A stretch of DNA of 64,000 bases from Streptomyces sp. TRM70350 (lineage in GTDB: Bacteria; Actinomycetota; Actinomycetes; Streptomycetales; Streptomycetaceae): positions 62,001 to 126,000 of the forward strand of contig NZ_JAHUXH010000007.1 of assembly GCF_019219825.1 (NCBI RefSeq), read 5' to 3'. The position numbers and the translations under genes are program-made. Each line of letters begins with the position of its first letter. The first letter of the stretch is position 1. Positions 59,527 through 64,000 of the stretch are shown here, one piece after another. Below the pieces are notes generated by a model. It saw only the letters and a program-made list of their open reading frames with translations, had not been told where the DNA came from and did not search any database.

Positions 59527-62500
59527 GTGGCGGAACTGCGCCTTGAGGTGAGGGACTTCGCGGGCCTCGACCGGTGGCGCTGGGAGCTGATCGAGCCGGA
59601 CGGCGGGCGCGTACTGGCCCGGCACGAGGTGCGCCTCGACCGCGGCTGCGCGCCGTACGAGGCCTTCCTCGACATCCCCGGGCATGTGCGGCGGCATGCC
59701 GCGCCCGACCAGCGGGTGGAACGGGAGCGGGAGATCGTGCGGGAGGTGGGGGCGTGGATCGGCGCGGAGATCCTCGGTCCCCTCGCCGATGTGCTGCGGG
59801 CGGCCGCCCCGGTGGTCGTACGGGTCGTGGTCCCGCCGGATGTGCCCGAGGCACGGCGACTGCTGTACGTACCGCTGGAACTCGCCCACGTCGACGGGCG
59901 GCCCCTCGCTCTGCGGGGCGTGTCCCTGGTGATGCAGGTGGGGGACGCGTACGACGCACCTGAACCGGTGGCCGTGGGGCGGCCGGTGCGGGTGCTGGCG
60001 CTGTTCAGCCAGCCGGAGGGGAGCCGGGCGCTGAACCTGCGCCGGGAGCGGCTGGCGCTGACCCGGCTGTTCGCCGGTGCCGGGCGGGATGTCGAGGTGC
60101 GGACGCTGCAGTACGGGGTGACGCGGGAGCGGCTGCGGGAGGTGCTGGCCGAAGGGTGGGACGTCCTCCACGTGTCCGGGCACGGGGCGCCCGGTGAGCT
60201 GCTGCTGGAGACCGGGGCCGGTGGGATGGACCGGATCCGGGCGGAGGAGCTGGGGGCGCTCCTGGCGGTGGCGCGCGGGGTGTCGCTGGTGACGGTGTCG
60301 GCGTGCTGGTCGGGGGCGCTGACGGTACGGGAGCAGCGGCGGGCGCTGGGGCTGCCGACGACCGGGGTTCCGGTGGACGAGGGGGCTCCCCCGGACGTGG
60401 TGGGCGCGCTGGCCGGTGAGCTGGTCGCGCGGCTGGGGTGTGCGGTGCTGGCGATGCGGTACCCCGTGGCGGACCGGTTCGCGATCGCGCTGGCGGAGGG
60501 ACTGTACCGGCGGCTGATCATCGAGGGCCTGCCGCTGCCGCAGGCGCTCGGTGGGGTGCTGTCGGAGGGGGAGTCGGCGCTGGAGGCGGGGACACCGGCG
60601 TTGTTCGGGGCACGGGCGGCCGGGCTGAGGCAAGCGGCGCCGCCCCGGCGCGCACCGCACGTCGACGCCCCCCAACTCCCGCCCCTCCCCGACCACTTCG
60701 TGGGCCGTGTCCCTCTCATGGCGCGAGCGGGCGCCGCCCTCGGCCCGCGCAGTGGCCTGTGCGGCGTACTGCTGCAAGGCATGCCCGGCGTCGGCAAGAC
60801 GGCCTGTGCGCGGGAGTTGGTGGCGACACATGCGCATGCCTTCGACGAGGTCGTCTGGTTCAAGGTGCCGGAGCGGGTGGAGACGGACGCGGGGGCGGTG
60901 CTCGCGGAGTTGGCGGTGGCGTCGGGGCTGGAGGTGGCGGACGGGCGGTTCGAGGAGTTCACGGCCGCCGTCACCCGGTGTCTGCAACGTCGCCGGCTGC
61001 TGCTCGTCGTGGATCACCTCGACGGCCTCCTCACCCCGTCCGGCACGTGGCGCGACGAGCGATGGGGGGCCCTGCTCGCCGCGCTGTCCGGGCATTCCGG
61101 GCCCGGGCGGCTGATCCTGACCGGCCGGGTGCGCCCGCCCGGCCCGGGCCCCCGGGTGCCGACGGAACCGGTCGACCTGCTGAACCCGGACGAGGCCCTG
61201 CTGCTTGTCCGCGAGCTTCCCCACCTCGCCCGCCTCGCCGACGGCCGCGCCCCCGGCATGACCCCGGGCGCCGCCCGCCGCCATCTCACCGGCCTGCTGG
61301 ACGTCACCCAGGGCCACCCCAAGCTGCTCGAACTCGCCGACGGCCAGGCAGCCGACCCGGCGCGGCTCACCGCGCTGCTGGGGTCCGCCGGGCGCGCCTG
61401 GGCGGAGGCCGGCGGGGTGCCCGAGGGCTTCTTCACGGCCGACCGCACCACCGCGCGAGACGGTGACTACGCGCGCGTGCTGCGTGCCTGGGCGGACGGT
61501 ATCGCCGACGCCCTGGCGCCCGCCCCGCGCGACCTCTTCCACGTCCTGTGCTGCCTGGAGGAGCCCGACCGCACCCGCCCGGCCCTCGACCACAACTGGC
61601 CCGGACTGCGCGCCGGTCTCGGCCACCCCGACGAGCCCCTCGACCCGCTCCTCGACACCCTCGTGACGTGCGGGCTGCTCACCCGGCGGTCCGCGTCGAT
61701 GCCGAACGGGCCGCGGGAGTCGTACGACATTCAGGCCGCCGTCGCCGCCGAGGGGCGGGCGCGCGCCGGAGAGACGTTCCGGCAGCTGGTGGACACGCGG
61801 ATGTCCGGGTACTGGGTGCGGGTCTTCGAGATGGCCTGGACACGGGAGGGCACCGACGCGGAGGGCGCCCATCTCGCCGGGCCGGTCCTCGCGCGCGCGG
61901 GGCTGTCGGCGGCGCCGTATCTGATCCGGCTGCGGATGTGGCAGGGGGCCGAGGCGCTGTTGCAGGCCGTGCTGCGCCGGGACGGCAGCCGGGCGACCCG
62001 GGCCCGGGTGCTGCCCGTGCTGCGGCGGCTCGCCGCCCTCGCCGCCTCCGGCACCGGCGCCCCACCGCCGCGCGGCGCGCTGGCCGAGGTGCTGTGGGCG
62101 ACCGACCCGGCGGCGGCCGAACGGCAGGCGCGGACGGCCCTGGCCGAGGCGCTGGAGCGCGGTGACCACACGGCGGCCGCCCTGGCGGCCGGTTCGCTGG
62201 CGGGGCTGTGTCTGCGCACCGGGCGACTGGACGACGCGCTCGCGTTCGCCGACGCCGAGATCGCGCACGCGCGCGAGTCCGGGCTCGGGGTGTGGACGCG
62301 GCTGCTGGGCGAGGTGCACCGGCTGCATGTGCTGGTCGAACGGGGCGAGTCCGGCCGGGTGGTGGCCGAGGCCGCCGTCCTGCTGCGGCGGATGAGGGAG
62401 GTGCCCCGGGAGCGGGTCGGCGCGGAGGGCGTGCTGTGGTGGGAGGTCTGGGAGGAGCTGTGCGACACCGCGCAGCGGGCCGCGGTGGACGCCGAGGAAT

Positions 62501-63686
62501 GGCGGCGGGCGCTGGAGTACCACGCCGAGCTGTGCGCGTCCTTGGCGGGCCGTGGCGCACCGGCCGCCGAACTCGCCCAGGCCCGCTTCCCGGCGTACAT
62601 GCCCCTGCTGCGGCTCGGCCGTACCCAGGAGGCGTCGGCGCTGCTGGAGGAGTGCCGGGAGGTCTTCGAGGCGGCCGCCGACGACCTGCACCTGGGCGAG
62701 GTGTTCGGGGCGCTCGCCACCGTGGCGGACGCGCGCGGGCGCGGCGAAATGGCGCTCGCCCGGGGGCGGGACTGTCTGCGGTACGCCTATCGCGCGGGCG
62801 TCCCCGCGACGATCGCCATCAGTCACGCCAACTTCGGCACCTACCTGCACTCCCACGCGCGCGACGGCTCCGGCGCGGTCGCCCACCACCTGGCCGGGGC
62901 GCTGCTGGGCGTCCTCACCGGCGGCGGCCGGACCGCCCACGCCCTGGGCGCGGTCGCGGGCGATCTGCGGGAGTTCGGGGCGGATGCTCGGCTGCCCGAT
63001 GATCCGGACGCGCTGTACGCGCGCGTGGGGCAGGTTCCCGGGGTGGACCTGGGGCGGCTGCTCGACCGGCTGGTGCCCGACAGCGGCCGGGTGCGGGAGG
63101 CGCTGGCGGAGCTGGTGCGCAAGGCGCGCGGGGAGGCGGAAGGCGGGGCACTGGCGGGGGCGGTGTGGGGCATGGCGTGGGAGCCCGCGATCGCCGCCCT
63201 CGTCTCCGGCGAGCGCGGCAACACGGCCGCGCGGGTGAAGCTGCGTCAGCACCTGGCCCGATACGGGGGCATGGCGCCGCGGTTCGCCGCGCTGACGGAC
63301 GTACTGCGGCGGGTCCTCGACGGGGAGCGTGACCCGGGTGTGACGGCCGGACTGGGGCCGCTGGACGCCGCCGTGGCCCGCCGTGCTCTTGGGGCGCTGC
63401 GCGGCGAGGAGGACGTGGCGGCCGAGCTGTGGCCCGCGATGCATCTCGGGCTCGCCCTGGGCAACTTCGTCGCCACGGCCGCCGGTCACCGGGGAACCGA
63501 CGACGCCAACCGCGCCGACCTCGACGGTTTCCACACCGACCCCGTCCTGCGGGCGCTGGCCCCGGTGCTGGAGGAGATCCTCGCCGGGATCCGGGGCTCG
63601 CGGGGCGGTTGCGGGAGCCGACGCAGCGGGCGGTGGTGGGGGCCGTGCTGCGGTGCCTCGACGGGATTGAGGGAAGGCTGGGTTGA
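59527..63686 (+). CDS. CHAT (caspase-like) protease-STAND NTPase-TPR protein, probably frameshifted near its 3' end
   Basis: A large multidomain protein. The CHAT domain (about 100-370) has WDVLHVSGHG (catalytic His at 215/219) and LVTVSACWSGAL (Cys260). The STAND/NB-ARC-like ATPase follows, with LLQGMPGVGKTACARELVAT (Lys424), Walker B LLLVVDHLDGL and a GHPKLLELADG element. TPR-like helices run from about 700 on. Uncorrected, the frame runs to 63879, but after EEILAGIRG it turns Cys/Ser-rich. One extra G at 63593-63596 gives LAGRLREPTQRAVVGAVLRC and a stop at 63686. By family it is a caspase-like sensor of regulated cell death or defence; the trigger is unknown. Confidence 0.85.
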
Positions 63687-63711
63687 GAGAAGCGTGGAGG
63701 GAGGGCCTGGA

Positions 63712-63879
63712 GTGGAGGAACCGCGACTCAACGACGTACGGCTCGGGCCGGACGGCTCGCTGGAGTTCTTCGACGGGGTGGATTGGGTGGCCTATCCGGA
63801 CGTACCGGACGATGAGGGGGCGCCTCCGAACGCGGTGAGCAGGGGGGACGCCCCGGGCGGAGACGGCGGTACGTCGTGA
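63712..63879 (+). CDS. Small 55-residue protein after the CHAT gene
   Basis: If the CHAT gene ends at 63686, a GTG at 63712 with GGGAGGG 6 nt upstream starts a separate protein, EEPRLNDVRLGPDGSLEFFD, then WVAYPDVPDDEG and a Gly-rich tail. Its stop overlaps the next start by 4 bp. It has no known domain; it may be an operon-specific adaptor or a CHAT substrate. Confidence 0.55.
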   Translation: MEEPRLNDVRLGPDGSLEFFDGVDWVAYPDVPDDEGAPPNAVSRGDAPGGDGGTS

Positions 63880-64000
63880 GCGTGCCGCCGCCTCCCGACA
63901 GTGGCCCGGCGACCCCGTTCGACGCGCTGCCCTCACCTCTCGACGCCGTGCCCGAGCTGCGGGCGGCGGCGCGGTGGATGATCGCCGCGTTCGGGGCGGT
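63876..64000 (+). CDS. Start of the next operon gene (cut by the window edge)
   Basis: The frame begins at a GTG overlapping the small gene's TGA (GTGA) and reads SVPPPPDSGPATPFDALPSP, then ELRAAARWMIAAFGAV. After a Pro-rich start the last residues look like the beginning of a transmembrane helix. A membrane-bound effector would suit a CHAT-STAND operon, but only 41 residues are visible. Confidence 0.6.
   Translation, partial: MSVPPPPDSGPATPFDALPSPLDAVPELRAAARWMIAAFGA

Noticed and set aside
59074..63936. 1620-residue open frame on the minus strand across the CHAT gene
   Set aside because: It is a shadow of high-GC coding sequence, with Arg/Pro/Gln/His-rich text, no conserved motif and no ribosome site.
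1..64000. CRISPR arrays, tRNA or rRNA genes, integrases, complete insertion sequences
   Set aside because: No regularly spaced repeats, cloverleaf-like segments or transposase/integrase motifs were recognised by reading.

Overview
The window is high-GC actinobacterial DNA, almost certainly Streptomyces: GTG starts are frequent, third codon positions are very GC-rich, and it carries an AfsR/SARP regulator, an NsdA-like HTH-TPR regulator, a SpoIIE-type phosphatase with PAS/GAF sensors, an HATPase anti-sigma-like protein, a STAS antagonist and F420-dependent enzymes. Gene content at 46-51 kb (sigma factor, PurU, a small conserved protein) resembles a conserved chromosomal-core segment. No rRNA, tRNA, CRISPR array, integrase or intact insertion sequence was seen.

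Layout. 0-10 kb: an LLM oxidoreductase and an amidohydrolase, an AfsR-like regulator preceded by a perfect tandem 17-bp repeat, a tiny protein with three DIHAT repeats, an O-antigen-ligase remnant, then a FadD3-like CoA ligase divergent from a lipid-transfer thiolase / DUF35 / enoyl-CoA hydratase operon. 10-19 kb: a Ser/Thr kinase with a beta-propeller, VOC, TetR and Lrp/LysE genes, then an acyl-CoA dehydrogenase / Ddn operon divergent from a second thiolase. 19-21.6 kb: a lower-GC island with an XRE-TPR regulator and a coupled small-gene operon. 21.7-30 kb: a PdxH-like oxidase, DoxX-DUF35, a flavin monooxygenase, an NDP-forming CoA ligase with a hydratase, and a flavin reductase. 30-45 kb: a SpoIIE phosphatase, an MFS carrier, a GlxA-type regulator, two dehydrogenase operons, an SDR and cyclase pair, and an amidohydrolase / acyl-CoA dehydrogenase operon divergent from a CoA ligase. 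45-58.7 kb: housekeeping and regulatory genes (EF-hand, STAS, sigma with fused anti-sigma, PurU, a lipoprotein receptor, a repeat-rich membrane protein, an NsdA-like regulator, prim-pol, an ABC exporter). 58.7-64 kb: a TPR / CHAT-protease-STAND operon running off the edge.

Main theme. About ten copies of a 15-bp palindrome, CTGACG-N3-CGTCAG, lie in the promoters of scattered operons whose products together form a beta-oxidation-like and retro-aldol catabolic route: CoA ligases, two-subunit acyl-CoA dehydrogenases, enoyl-CoA hydratases, Ltp thiolases with DUF35 partners, SDR, amidohydrolases, DoxX and flavin reductase. This looks like one TetR-type regulon for a polycyclic or branched substrate, steroid-like by analogy, although the substrate cannot be read from the sequence. 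The CHAT-STAND operon at the right edge resembles a caspase-like conflict module.

Caution. Several genes (19627-20000, 20149-21359, 28608-29369, 59527-63686, and perhaps the 3' end of 33903-35012) would each be repaired by adding one base, mostly in a short G/C run. This suggests either systematic homopolymer under-calls in the assembly or real one-base deletions.
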